DNA of 39,388 nt. Source: a virus. A program made the translations under genes and the position numbers. Below the pieces are notes generated by a model, which saw nothing but the letters and a program-made list of their open reading frames with translations, made no database searches and was not told the DNA's origin. The stretch spans positions 1-39,388 of IMG/VR virus record IMGVR_UViG_3300035703_000194; one strand, written 5' to 3'. This document shows, one piece after another, positions 16,077-22,479 of this stretch. The first letter of the stretch is position 1, and the number at the start of each line of letters is the position of its first letter.

Positions 16077-16452
16077 AGCTTACCGCCTGATCAATAGCTG
16101 TTTCGATGTACTTGCTGCCAGTCTGAGCAGACCAGCCATCATTAAGCCTGCCAATATAAGGAAGGTTGTTTACTATCCACAAATCCGGCAATTCGTTTAG
16201 TGGGTAGCCATCGGCTACAGCTTTAGCTTGTGCAATTGAATAACTGCCAGTCTTGTCAATGTCGCTTTCATTCGTGCCACTTGGCGGAGTGTTAACGCCC
16301 ATCAACCAGTTAGACTTTGCTCGGCCTGTGTCGAATGGCGTTGCAGCGACAACAGCTTGATCAACCAAATCTCCAAGCCTGCGAACTTCTTGCGCAACGT
16401 CTGCCGTTAATTCTGCACTAATTGATAACTCTTTTTCGTAGTCGATAGCCAT
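16066..16452 (-). CDS. HK97 gp10-like head-tail connector/tail completion protein, 128 aa
   Basis: Characteristic family elements are present: an N-terminal helix, ATPFDTGRAKSNW (about residues 36-48), and LPYIGRLNDGWSAQTGSKYIETAI near the C-terminus, matching the TPxDTGxLRxSW...YxxxxExGxS pattern of the HK97 gp10-like family. These form part of the neck or tail completion in siphovirus assembly. The start overlaps the stop of the upstream adaptor by one base. Confidence 0.8.
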   Translation of the reverse strand: MAIDYEKELSISAELTADVAQEVRRLGDLVDQAVVAATPFDTGRAKSNWLMGVNTPPSGTNESDIDKTGSYSIAQAKAVADGYPLNELPDLWIVNNLPYIGRLNDGWSAQTGSKYIETAIDQAVSYGR

Positions 16453-16808
16453 TATCGCACCCTCAACACTAACTTAACTGCCGCATCAGCAGCATCTAGC
16501 TTAATCGCAATGATTGACATAGCTACTCCGCCCAATGTGCAATAATCACCCGCGCTTGGCGCAAACGCATCAATGCGAGTATAAACCGCTCCAGTGTCGC
16601 TCTGCTGCGCGTCAGTGCCTTGCCAGTCAACTAGATCAACGCCAAACTTAATCGCTTGATAAGTGCGTTGCGTTGCGCCTGAGTACGCTTCCGTGACTGG
16701 GCTGTAAGTGCCGCCACTTGTAATGACTAAAGCCTGCCGAAAGTCTGCAAACTCATCATTGATAAGCTCGCCTGCTAGGTCTTTGAATTCTTGCTTTGTG
16801 GTAGCCAT
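16452..16808 (-). CDS. Head-tail stopper/adaptor protein, 118 aa
   Basis: A 118-residue beta-rich protein with an N-terminal helix (KQEFKDLAGELINDEFAD) then strands (ALVITSGGTYSPVTEAYSGAT; DYCTLGGVAMSIIAIKLDAADAAVKLVLRVR). The strand content, the length and the position between the adaptor and the gp10-like gene match head-tail stopper proteins (gp7/gp16-type). Family membership is inferred from context rather than from a diagnostic motif. Confidence 0.6.
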   Translation of the reverse strand: MATTKQEFKDLAGELINDEFADFRQALVITSGGTYSPVTEAYSGATQRTYQAIKFGVDLVDWQGTDAQQSDTGAVYTRIDAFAPSAGDYCTLGGVAMSIIAIKLDAADAAVKLVLRVR

Positions 16809-16809
16809 G

Positions 16810-17256
16810 TCAGCCCCTTTGCAATCCTGAATTGCCTTTAGTAAACGGCATTAGCAATCTATCAAGCTCAGGCACTCGCGCCTTATATGTAACCTGCGAG
16901 CCGGATTCGTAGCTAACCGACTTTGAACCAACGCCATCGAGTGACTTGGATTCTGCCGCAACCAATCCGCCAGCAAGTACAGTTGCATCAAGTGATAATC
17001 TGCCAGCTTGCTGTAGCTCAACAGCCTTTAACGCCGCCTTGCTAATGTCAGCAATCGCAACAACATCAGTTGGCAAGCTCATTGCCTGCGTTGCGTCTAG
17101 CTCTTGGCCTTTGAATGCGTAGTAAGTGTCGATAAAGTCAGCGGATAAGATTAAATCCTGATCAAGCGTGTGATGCTTGACAGTGATACCGCGCTCTGCT
17201 GCATAAGCCTCATAAGCTGCTGCTGTAGTGTATGAATTAGTGCCGACTGTTGCCAT
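16810..17256 (-). CDS. Head-tail adaptor (DnaT-like/HK97 gp6-like), 148 aa
   Basis: The N-terminal segment SYTTAAAYEAYAAERGI (residues 7-23) followed by helices (LILSADFIDTYYAFKGQELD; DVVAIADISKAALKAVELQQ) is typical of the small phage connector annotated as DnaT-like or gp6-like, which attaches to the portal ring. It lies immediately before the stopper gene in the leftward operon. The C-terminus (VTYKARVPELDRLLMPFTKG) also resembles the family ending with a conserved P.LDRLL..F. No real primosomal role is implied. Confidence 0.75.
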   Translation of the reverse strand: MATVGTNSYTTAAAYEAYAAERGITVKHHTLDQDLILSADFIDTYYAFKGQELDATQAMSLPTDVVAIADISKAALKAVELQQAGRLSLDATVLAGGLVAAESKSLDGVGSKSVSYESGSQVTYKARVPELDRLLMPFTKGNSGLQRG

Positions 17257-17537
17257 TATTTAGCCTCGCTGCGTCTGTGTTCTCTAATGCGCGCCCACAC
17301 AATGAATGAGCGTTCAACAACCAATAACAGCAAAGCAATGAATGAAAGCAAGTCCATCCAAGGGAAAGCGCCAATGTGCGTTATTGCGCTATTAATTGGA
17401 TCTGGCAAATAGTCTCTAAGATTGTATACAGCACTTGTGCCGCCAGCCGCTGTGATTGCTTTGTGAGTTAACGTGCTTGTGTAATCATGCACATTACTTA
17501 TCATGTGATCTAATAACTTTATCATGCTCTCTTTCAT
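17256..17537 (-). CDS. Small membrane protein, 93 aa
   Basis: A 93-residue protein with one transmembrane helix near the C-terminus (residues about 59-80, PWMDLLSFIALLLLVVERSFIVW) followed by a basic tail (RIREHRRSEAK). The N-terminal half is helical with a Gly-rich break (ITAAGGTSAVYNL). It sits unusually within the head-tail connector cluster, between a four-helix membrane protein and the adaptor gene, overlapping both by 1-4 bases. A lysis or superinfection role is possible but not supported by a motif. Confidence 0.65.
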   Translation of the reverse strand: MKESMIKLLDHMISNVHDYTSTLTHKAITAAGGTSAVYNLRDYLPDPINSAITHIGAFPWMDLLSFIALLLLVVERSFIVWARIREHRRSEAK

Positions 17538-17628
17538 CGCGTATGATCTTTTGGACTCGTTTGTAGCAATGATAGCCCATTAATCCAACGCATACAATGA
17601 CGAGTAAAGTAGTCAATAAGTCCGGCAT
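17494..17628 (-). CDS. Possible nested small membrane protein, 44 aa
   Basis: An open frame from ATG 17628 to TAA 17494 lies out of frame inside the end of the 161-aa gene and the start of the 93-aa gene. It encodes one transmembrane helix (residues 4-20, LLTTLLVIVCVGLMGYH) followed by a strongly charged helix (KRVQKIIRDEREHDKV). A Gly-rich GGGGG-AGG stretch precedes its ATG as a possible ribosome-binding site. Embedded genes with an N-terminal anchor are seen among phage spanins, but no convincing lipobox is present. It could be chance. Confidence 0.35.
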   Translation of the reverse strand: MPDLLTTLLVIVCVGLMGYHCYKRVQKIIRDEREHDKVIRSHDK

Positions 17629-18019
17629 CCTGTTTGCCCCCGCCACCTAAAAGCTGAGCCAGTACATAAGCATTGATGATTGTGATCAAGTACGGCTGAA
17701 TCCTGTCAAATCTTGTGTCAAAGTTGGCGTGAAAAAACACCGCTTGGTCAACTGCACCCAAAAAGTATACAGCACCAAACGCCAAAAATATCTGTCTAAA
17801 ATCTGATATTTTTGTGATATCGGCTTGCGCAAAGTAAAAGTAAAGCGTTGAAACTACTAAAAAAGCTGCAAAGTCAGTAGTTGTGAAGGCTTGTATTAAA
17901 GTGTAACCGATTAAAGTGATAAGCATGACAAGAGCCTTGCCATTGAATAGCGCGATTAAACACCATGCAATAGCAAGGAAGAAAGTAAAGTTACTTACGC
18001 TTAGGTTTGCGAGCTGCAT
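17534..18019 (-). CDS. Polytopic membrane protein, 161 aa
   Basis: Four hydrophobic segments are visible: residues about 10-24 (FTFFLAIAWCLIALF), 30-46 (LVMLITLIGYTLIQAF), 51-66 (AAFLVVSTLYFYFAQ) and 78-95 (IFLAFGAVYFLGAVDQAVF), with a further weakly hydrophobic stretch at 108-124 and a C-terminal polar tail. I do not recognise the family. It is encoded just downstream of a candidate promoter and 25-aa peptide, and precedes another membrane protein gene, inside the head-tail cluster. A holin-like or host-envelope-modifying role is possible but unproven. Confidence 0.65.
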   Translation of the reverse strand: MQLANLSVSNFTFFLAIAWCLIALFNGKALVMLITLIGYTLIQAFTTTDFAAFLVVSTLYFYFAQADITKISDFRQIFLAFGAVYFLGAVDQAVFFHANFDTRFDRIQPYLITIINAYVLAQLLGGGGKQDAGLIDYFTRHCMRWINGLSLLQTSPKDHTR

Positions 18020-18068
18020 TGCCGCCAGTCCCGCCTTTCTTGCTGTCTTTGGTATCTGTACCGCTCAT
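17991..18068 (-). CDS. Possible 25-aa lysine- and glycine-rich peptide
   Basis: A 26-codon frame begins at ATG 18068 after a run of seven Gs that can serve as a ribosome-binding site (GGGGGGGA, 5 bases upstream). The peptide is polar and basic, about one third Lys or Arg and rich in Gly. Its last 29 bases overlap the start of the 161-aa membrane protein gene. It could be a translated leader coupled to that gene. Confidence is limited by its size. Confidence 0.4.
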   Translation of the reverse strand: MSGTDTKDSKKGGTGGNAARKPKRK

Positions 18069-18128
18069 ATTCCCCCCCAGAAAGTTAAGTTATCGCCACG
18101 ACTTGTCCATAAGAAGCTCCGGCAATTT

Positions 18129-18158
18129 AGTATAGCCCAAAAAACAAAACCAGCACAA
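18129..18158 (-). promoter_or_regulatory. Candidate leftward promoter with shared TATACT motif
   Basis: On the minus strand a TATACT -10 box (18134-18129) follows TTGTGC (18158-18153) at 18 bases. The 14-base stretch covering the -10 (18129-18142, AGTATAGCCCAAAA on the + strand) matches another intergenic site at 26108-26121 at 13 of 14 positions; both sit just past an intrinsic terminator. It would drive the membrane protein and connector genes. Confidence 0.5.
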
Positions 18159-18165
18159 GGCTGGT
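18139..18165 (-). terminator. Strong intrinsic terminator of the candidate RNA
   Basis: Minus strand: ACCAGC (18165-18160... read to 18060s arm), loop of five bases, GCTGGT, then TTTGTTTTTT. Arms are 18060s-free: stem bases 18049s are not involved; the exact arms are 18149-18154 and 18160-18165. A 6-bp stem with a 10-base T-rich tract is a textbook terminator. Confidence 0.9.
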
Positions 18166-18416
18166 CTGTTTGCTGCGATGTCGGCACTTAGCAGCTAAAG
18201 CGGAAAGGTAGAAACCGCGCATGTGGGCGGAAAGAACCTGCCTTCAACAATTTCAACAAGGAAGCTAATACGAGCAGAGGAAGGCCGCTCTAGTCTTTAA
18301 CCTTGCATCGGCCATTGTTGCCAAGCATCGAGGTAATTGTTTTAGATTAAACCAACTTCGTTAATCGTGCAACTTCTATTGCTCTATGTCGCCTTGTTCT
18401 GCACCGCAAGTACCCA
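18166..18416 (-). ncRNA. Candidate structured non-coding RNA, about 250 nt plus terminator
   Basis: This intergenic region has no convincing open frame on either strand but folds well on the minus strand. Hairpins include GATTAA/TTAATC (18345-18350 with 18361-18366), GAGCGG/CTGCTC (18272-18277 with 18285-18290), and AGGT..CCGC/GCGG..ACCT across a symmetric 5x5 internal loop (18206-18239). A stem GCTGC/GCAGC encloses AAGTGCC (18183-18189), which can pair with GGTACTT (18408-18414), closing the whole element as a pseudoknot. A strong terminator defines the 3' end. It lies between the 179-aa head-region gene and the membrane-protein genes. I recognise no known family. Alternatives are a long leader or a degraded gene. 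Confidence 0.45.
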
Positions 18417-18425
18417 ATAAGTAGG

Positions 18426-18453
18426 TAATGAAAAGCCCTTGTTTGATGGCTTT
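18426..18453 (-). terminator. Weak intrinsic terminator after the 179-aa structural gene
   Basis: Minus strand AAAGCC (18453-18448), a 10-base loop, then GGCTTT (18037-window arm at 18432-18437) with TTTTC. The stem is short and the loop large, so it would be a leaky terminator just past the stop codon. Confidence 0.5.
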
Positions 18454-18457
18454 GCTT

Positions 18458-18997
18458 TTATAAGTCAACAATAGTAATGATCAACTCTCCGGTAAATGCA
18501 GTAACTCCAGCAAGTAAACTTGTGACGATGTAGTATGTGCCAGCAGTGAGCGACAGCGCTCGCTTATTGACCCGATTGACGCTTGCTAGCGGTGCCACGG
18601 CAGTGCCTGAGTTTACCACCATTGAGCGTAGCGCTGCCGCAGATGGCACAAACGTCCCACCAGTTGCCGCCGTGAATGATGGCATCTTTGGGTTTCGAAG
18701 ATTGGTTGACTTGATTGGTGCTGCCGTGAACGTGCCGCCCGCAACTCCTGCGCTAGCCTCAAACACCTGAACAGATGAGCCGCCCACGATGGCAGTCAAC
18801 TCCATCTCTGTAATGTCGATTGGCTCTGTTGCAACAATGCGCAACACTTGCGGCCCCGTCACTGCTGCTGGGCTTTGCGTGGTTTGAAACTCAGAGCCTG
18901 ACGCCTGAGCTGTCGATCCATCTTCAACCTTTAATCGTGCAGACAACTTATCGATACTGGTCAGTAAATCAAGCGTGCCATTTGGTACATAAGACAT
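18458..18997 (-). CDS. Putative head or virion structural protein, 179 aa
   Basis: A 179-residue beta-rich protein with low charge. It starts with a short helix (DLLTSIDKLSARLKVEDG), then strands including VLRIVATEPIDITEMELTAIVGGSSVQVFEA, a Gly/Thr-rich centre, a segment FVPSAAALRSMVVNSGTA and a C-terminal YYIVTSLLAGVTAFTGELIITIV. The position directly behind the capsid gene and the composition suggest a head decoration or head-fibre protein. No family is recognised. It lies between intrinsic terminators on both sides. Confidence 0.6.
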   Translation of the reverse strand: MSYVPNGTLDLLTSIDKLSARLKVEDGSTAQASGSEFQTTQSPAAVTGPQVLRIVATEPIDITEMELTAIVGGSSVQVFEASAGVAGGTFTAAPIKSTNLRNPKMPSFTAATGGTFVPSAAALRSMVVNSGTAVAPLASVNRVNKRALSLTAGTYYIVTSLLAGVTAFTGELIITIVDL

Positions 18998-19012
18998 TTT
19001 TAATACCTCAAA

Positions 19013-19037
19013 GAAAAAACCCGCAATTAAGCGGGTT
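19013..19037 (-). terminator. Intrinsic terminator after the 55-aa gene
   Basis: Minus strand: AACCCGC (19037-19031), loop TTAATT, GCGGGTT (19024-19018), then TTTTTCTT. A 7-bp stem with a T run. The TAA stop of the 55-aa gene is in the loop. With the terminator at 19208-19232 it isolates the capsid transcript from the downstream genes. Confidence 0.85.
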
Positions 19038-19194
19038 CTGATTTAGTTGTCTTTTTTGGTTTTGGTTGGTCGATTTGCTCTTTCGCAATATCTTCGACTG
19101 GTTTATAAAACTCATCGACAACTTTAAAGCCTTTTTTGTTCCATTCGCGCTTTTCTTCAACGCTAACTGGCATTGGTAAATAAACGATTTCCAT
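19027..19194 (-). CDS. Hypothetical small charged protein, 55 aa
   Basis: A 55-residue protein after the capsid gene, preceded by a strong ribosome-binding site (AGAGGTGA, 5 bases before the ATG). The N-terminus (MEIVYLPMPVSVEEKREW) contains one short strand; residues 15-40 are charged (EEKREWNKKGFKVVDEFYK) and the C-terminus is Lys/Pro-rich. Small charged proteins behind the capsid gene are common in siphoviruses and usually have no assigned role. Terminators lie both before and after it. Confidence 0.7.
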   Translation of the reverse strand: MEIVYLPMPVSVEEKREWNKKGFKVVDEFYKPVEDIAKEQIDQPKPKKTTKSEPA

Positions 19195-19207
19195 AACTCA
19201 CCTCTTG

Positions 19208-19232
19208 AAAGTAAAGCGGGGCGACCCCCGCT
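19208..19232 (-). terminator. Terminator or attenuator after the major capsid gene
   Basis: Minus strand AGCGGGG (19232-19226), tetraloop GTCG, CCCCGCT (19221-19215), then TTACTTTC. The stem is seven GC-rich pairs. The T tract is interrupted by AC, so termination may be partial, which would let reduced transcription continue into the next genes. Confidence 0.75.
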
Positions 19233-19237
19233 ATAAG

Positions 19238-20209
19238 TTATGCTTTCGCTTCGTCACCGATTGTTACGACGCCAGCAGTCATCTTGATGTCAGTGGCAAC
19301 TTTGTCCCAGTTGGTGGCAGTGCCAAGCTCTGCATCGGTAGGAGACTTACCGCCGTTTGACTCATCCCAAGTGTAGCCCTTCAAGCCTAAGCCAAACGAG
19401 TAATCGACTTGCATCGTGGTTTCAATGCGGTCTTTGCCGTTGTTGGTTTGAATGTTGCTGATAACGTCGCCAGCATCGTGAACAGTTGCGGCAGAGTCAA
19501 CCAAGGACAGTGCGTAAACTTTGTTCGGAGTGCCTGCAACACGTAAAGCAGGAGCATCGGTAACAATCATCGCTTTACCTAAGATGTCAACAACGCGAAC
19601 GTTTTGAGCTTGGAACAGTTGCGGAGTGTTAGTTAAGTTGTCTCCGATCAACTTGTGATAGACAGCACCAGAAACAACAGTTGCAACTAAGTCGCCTGAG
19701 CGGTCGCCAAACTTAGCGTGTGCGCCATTCATGCTTGTGTAGTTGATACCAGCAGTTGCAGACACGTCGTTAGTCGCAGCAGCCTGGCCAGCGATTGCGG
19801 CGCGTAAAGCTAAGATAGCGCTGTTTAACTGGTCAGCTAACAATGCTTCAGCGAAGTTGCGACTTGCCACTTCGATACCGCGCGCAGTTGGCATGGTTAA
19901 CCAAGTCATCTGTGATGGTTCAAAGCGGATTGGGCCGAAACCGCCAGCAACTTTTACAGTGCTGTGCTTCAGTTGCGACAAGTCAGTAACTGATGGCGTG
20001 CCGTTGGCTGCGTAGCGATCAACGCGACGCTGTGCAGCGTGAATGCCAGCAAAGAAAGATTCTTGCAGGAAGTCACCAGTAAACCCAGTTGTAGTTAAGC
20101 GAATTGCGCCATTAGAAGCCGCGTTGAATTTGTCGATCATCTGGCCAAGCGTTTCAATTGTCGTTGGCATGATGTATTCGTTAAACACCTGCATTTGTGA
20201 TAATGCCAT
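19238..20209 (-). CDS. Major capsid protein, 323 aa
   Basis: Encoded directly after the scaffold-like gene and of the length expected for a HK97-fold capsid without an N-terminal delta domain. The N-terminus (FNEYIMPTTIETLGQMIDKF) is helical; internal segments such as LTMPTARGIEVASRNFAEALLADQLNSAILALRAAIAG resemble the spine helix and E-loop region; the C-terminal part has alternating strands and a final MTAGVVTIGDE. Downstream there is an attenuator, as is usual for the most abundant protein. Assignment rests on order and features; no motif by itself is diagnostic. Confidence 0.85.
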   Translation of the reverse strand: MALSQMQVFNEYIMPTTIETLGQMIDKFNAASNGAIRLTTTGFTGDFLQESFFAGIHAAQRRVDRYAANGTPSVTDLSQLKHSTVKVAGGFGPIRFEPSQMTWLTMPTARGIEVASRNFAEALLADQLNSAILALRAAIAGQAAATNDVSATAGINYTSMNGAHAKFGDRSGDLVATVVSGAVYHKLIGDNLTNTPQLFQAQNVRVVDILGKAMIVTDAPALRVAGTPNKVYALSLVDSAATVHDAGDVISNIQTNNGKDRIETTMQVDYSFGLGLKGYTWDESNGGKSPTDAELGTATNWDKVATDIKMTAGVVTIGDEAKA

Positions 20210-20223
20210 GATGGTACTCTCCG

Positions 20224-20901
20224 TTAGTTGATTGGTAATTTAAACTTTTTAGCTAAAGCTGCTTCACGTTCATAACGTGAGCCGCCTAAATTGCCAACAG
20301 AAGAAGCACCGCCTGCACCTGTTGAGCCTTGAGCATTGCCACCGCCTTTGGTAACAACACCTGCTTTAAGCAGTGGCGCAAAGCTGTCATCTTTCAATAA
20401 CTCCGCTTTGAACCCTGCAAAATCTAATGAAGAGGCACTGCCATCTTCATTTAAAAATGTTACTTTGCCAGTTTCCGCGTCAACATCAATGCGATCAGAT
20501 ACTAAGCGTTTGAATGCCTTGCTGCCGCTATCTGTTGCCAGTTCTCCGGCTAAATCCGCCACTAAAGCAGTGCGCTTCTCGGTTTTAATTGCTGCTGTCA
20601 TGCGCTGCAATCTTTCCTCATAACCTGCTTTAGTTTCGCCAATGCGCTTTTCAGCATCAGCTAAAATTTCATCCACTTTGCCATCTTTCTTGAGCTTTTC
20701 CAGCGCTTCTGCGCGTGCCGCTTCAAGTTTGGCGCTTTCATTCTTCTCAAACTCTTTCAGTTTGCTATCAAGCCCATTCAGGCTTTCTTTCAGCTTGCCT
20801 ACTTTCAACTCAGCAACTGATACAAATGAGCCGTCATGCTCGGTATAGTCAGACTTTACGAAGTCCGGCAATGATTCAAACTGTTCTTGTGTTAAAGCCA
20901 T
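20224..20901 (-). CDS. Scaffold-type head assembly protein, 225 aa
   Basis: The protein is highly charged and coiled-coil rich in residues 20-120 (KVGKLKESLNGLDSKLKEFEKNESAKLEAARAEALEKLKKDGKVD), then a short alpha-beta segment (TGKVTFLNEDGSASSLDFAGFKAELLKDDSFAPLLKAG) and a Gly-rich hinge ending in a basic helix (YEREAALAKKFKLPIN). This is the usual design of phage scaffolds encoded just before the capsid gene. The start is taken at ATG 20901 after an AGGGGA site; an upstream TTG gives three more residues but is less likely. The C-terminal basic helix would bind the capsid protein. Confidence 0.85.
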   Translation of the reverse strand: MALTQEQFESLPDFVKSDYTEHDGSFVSVAELKVGKLKESLNGLDSKLKEFEKNESAKLEAARAEALEKLKKDGKVDEILADAEKRIGETKAGYEERLQRMTAAIKTEKRTALVADLAGELATDSGSKAFKRLVSDRIDVDAETGKVTFLNEDGSASSLDFAGFKAELLKDDSFAPLLKAGVVTKGGGNAQGSTGAGGASSVGNLGGSRYEREAALAKKFKLPIN

Positions 20902-20926
20902 GGAATACAATCCCCTGATTAGTTAA

Positions 20927-20947
20927 TGCGCAAGCACTACTTGCGCA
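20927..20947 (-). promoter_or_regulatory. Strong RNA hairpin upstream of the scaffold gene
   Basis: TGCGCAAG (20947-20940 on the minus strand) pairs perfectly with CTTGCGCA (20934-20927) around a five-base loop, giving eight pairs. It is not followed by a T run, so it is not a clear terminator; it may be an RNA-processing or stability element of the portal-scaffold transcript. Confidence 0.6.
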
Positions 20948-20969
20948 ACTTGATTTTATACCCGTTAAA

Positions 20970-22424
20970 CTAAGCCGTCAAATTATCGCCACTGTCAATG
21001 GCATTTAGCACCGCTTCGGCATCATCCATAGACCAGCCGCCTTCAGCTAGTTCACGAATTGCCAGCTCGCGGGGCTTAAGTCCAGACATTACTAATTCCA
21101 TAATCACGCGCACTTCTTCAACCGATAACTTCGACTTGGCAAACGTACGCGGCAGGCTAATAACAACTTGATCAGCATTCTGCTCGATGGCATCAGCGCC
21201 CCATAAGCCTTCAAACATGCCGCAGTATAAAATTGCGCGTTGATATGCAGATTCCAAGCCTTGAGCGAGCGCAACCAATCGAGCGTTATTCTCTGCTGCC
21301 GCAATCTCTGCCTCTGTTGCTGTTGCAGCTTTAACGTCGCCTTGAAGCACTGCGCCCATTTGACGCGCTTCTTGTGTGTTGCGCTCAAAGTATGACTCGT
21401 ATGGTTGAACTGACGTTTCACAGCCAATGACCTCAACTGTGCAGCCTTCTGGCAGCGTGTTGCGACTGCCTGAGCCTGTCTCGATGTAGCTGCGTCCGTT
21501 TGCTGCTTCGAATTGTTCAATGAAGTTACTACGCGCCCCGAAAACATAAGTCGTAGGCGGCAAGTTGCGAATAGTCTCTTTGTACTCAGCGCTCATGCGA
21601 TAGCGAGCTAATGCCAAGTCGCAAATCGGGCTGATGAATCCCATCTGTTTTGGCAGAGCTCCTGCCTTGATTTCTTCGTCAGATGCGAATGTTACCGGAA
21701 GCCATGTTAACGCTGAGCCGTTAACAGTCATATAGCTGCGCTCTCCTTCTTCAAGTCCGGTTGAGCGCTTAACAATCTTTTGCTGATAGTAGTTGCCGTC
21801 TTCGTCAAGTGCTAACACTAGGTAAGACTCTACAGCGGTGTGTGTAGCTGTGTACGGGTCAAACTCTGTGCCATCTTCACGCAACATGATGTAAGTCAAT
21901 TGCATCGCACCATTGATGCGGCTAAAGTGCCAGTTAACAACCTTGTCGCGGTTGTATGCTTTGATTGTGGCGCGAGGGTTAGCGCGCTTAACGTCTTCGA
22001 TTGATACGTCAGTTAAATCTACTTCGGACAGCCCAAGGTAATCAGAAACAAGCACTTGCCACTTAATCGGCATTATTTCAGATGCGGTTTGCTCAATCAT
22101 GCCAGTGAGCGATGTGCCGTCATTGTCGGCAGACTCAAGCAAGTAGCTCAAGCGTTCAGGAATTTGAATATCAGCTTCTTTGATCTTCATCCGGCCAAGC
22201 AAGCTGGCTAACGTTTGGCCGCCATAGTTTTGATACTCGGCATTAGCAATGTAAATCGTATAACGGTTTTTTGCGTCAACTGTTGTCTTGTCGCCGTCGC
22301 TCGGATGCGGCAGTAGGTCATACTGAGCCTGCTTAACAAAGAACTCACCAGCCAAGGCAATTCTTGTTTCTTCAATCTTCGGCAACATCAGCGCCGCTTC
22401 GGTGTGTAATGTGATCTGCTGCAT
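20970..22424 (-). CDS. Portal protein (DUF4055-like), 484 aa
   Basis: Resembles the DUF4055-type portal proteins of Nazgul-like phages: a helical N-terminus with a NYGGQTLASLLGRM segment (about 65-80), a TYVFGARSNFIEQFEA motif (about 305-320), a MGAVLQGDVKAATATEAEIAAAENNARLVALAQGLE helical segment, and a C-terminal helical stretch that would form the portal wing and crown. The size and order (terminase, MuF-like gene, portal, scaffold, capsid) fit. The ring of twelve portal subunits is the packaging motor's docking site and the DNA exit channel. A GAGG ribosome-binding site precedes ATG 22424. Confidence 0.85.
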   Translation of the reverse strand: MQQITLHTEAALMLPKIEETRIALAGEFFVKQAQYDLLPHPSDGDKTTVDAKNRYTIYIANAEYQNYGGQTLASLLGRMKIKEADIQIPERLSYLLESADNDGTSLTGMIEQTASEIMPIKWQVLVSDYLGLSEVDLTDVSIEDVKRANPRATIKAYNRDKVVNWHFSRINGAMQLTYIMLREDGTEFDPYTATHTAVESYLVLALDEDGNYYQQKIVKRSTGLEEGERSYMTVNGSALTWLPVTFASDEEIKAGALPKQMGFISPICDLALARYRMSAEYKETIRNLPPTTYVFGARSNFIEQFEAANGRSYIETGSGSRNTLPEGCTVEVIGCETSVQPYESYFERNTQEARQMGAVLQGDVKAATATEAEIAAAENNARLVALAQGLESAYQRAILYCGMFEGLWGADAIEQNADQVVISLPRTFAKSKLSVEEVRVIMELVMSGLKPRELAIRELAEGGWSMDDAEAVLNAIDSGDNLTA

Positions 22425-22479
22425 GTTGCGCCTCTAATCGTTTTTAATAGTTTACTACTAAAGTCCGGCTTTGACAAAG

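Noticed and set aside
18139-18416. Group I intron or tmRNA in the structured region
   Set aside because: No P7-type core, splice exons, tRNA-like ends or reading frame typical of either were found.
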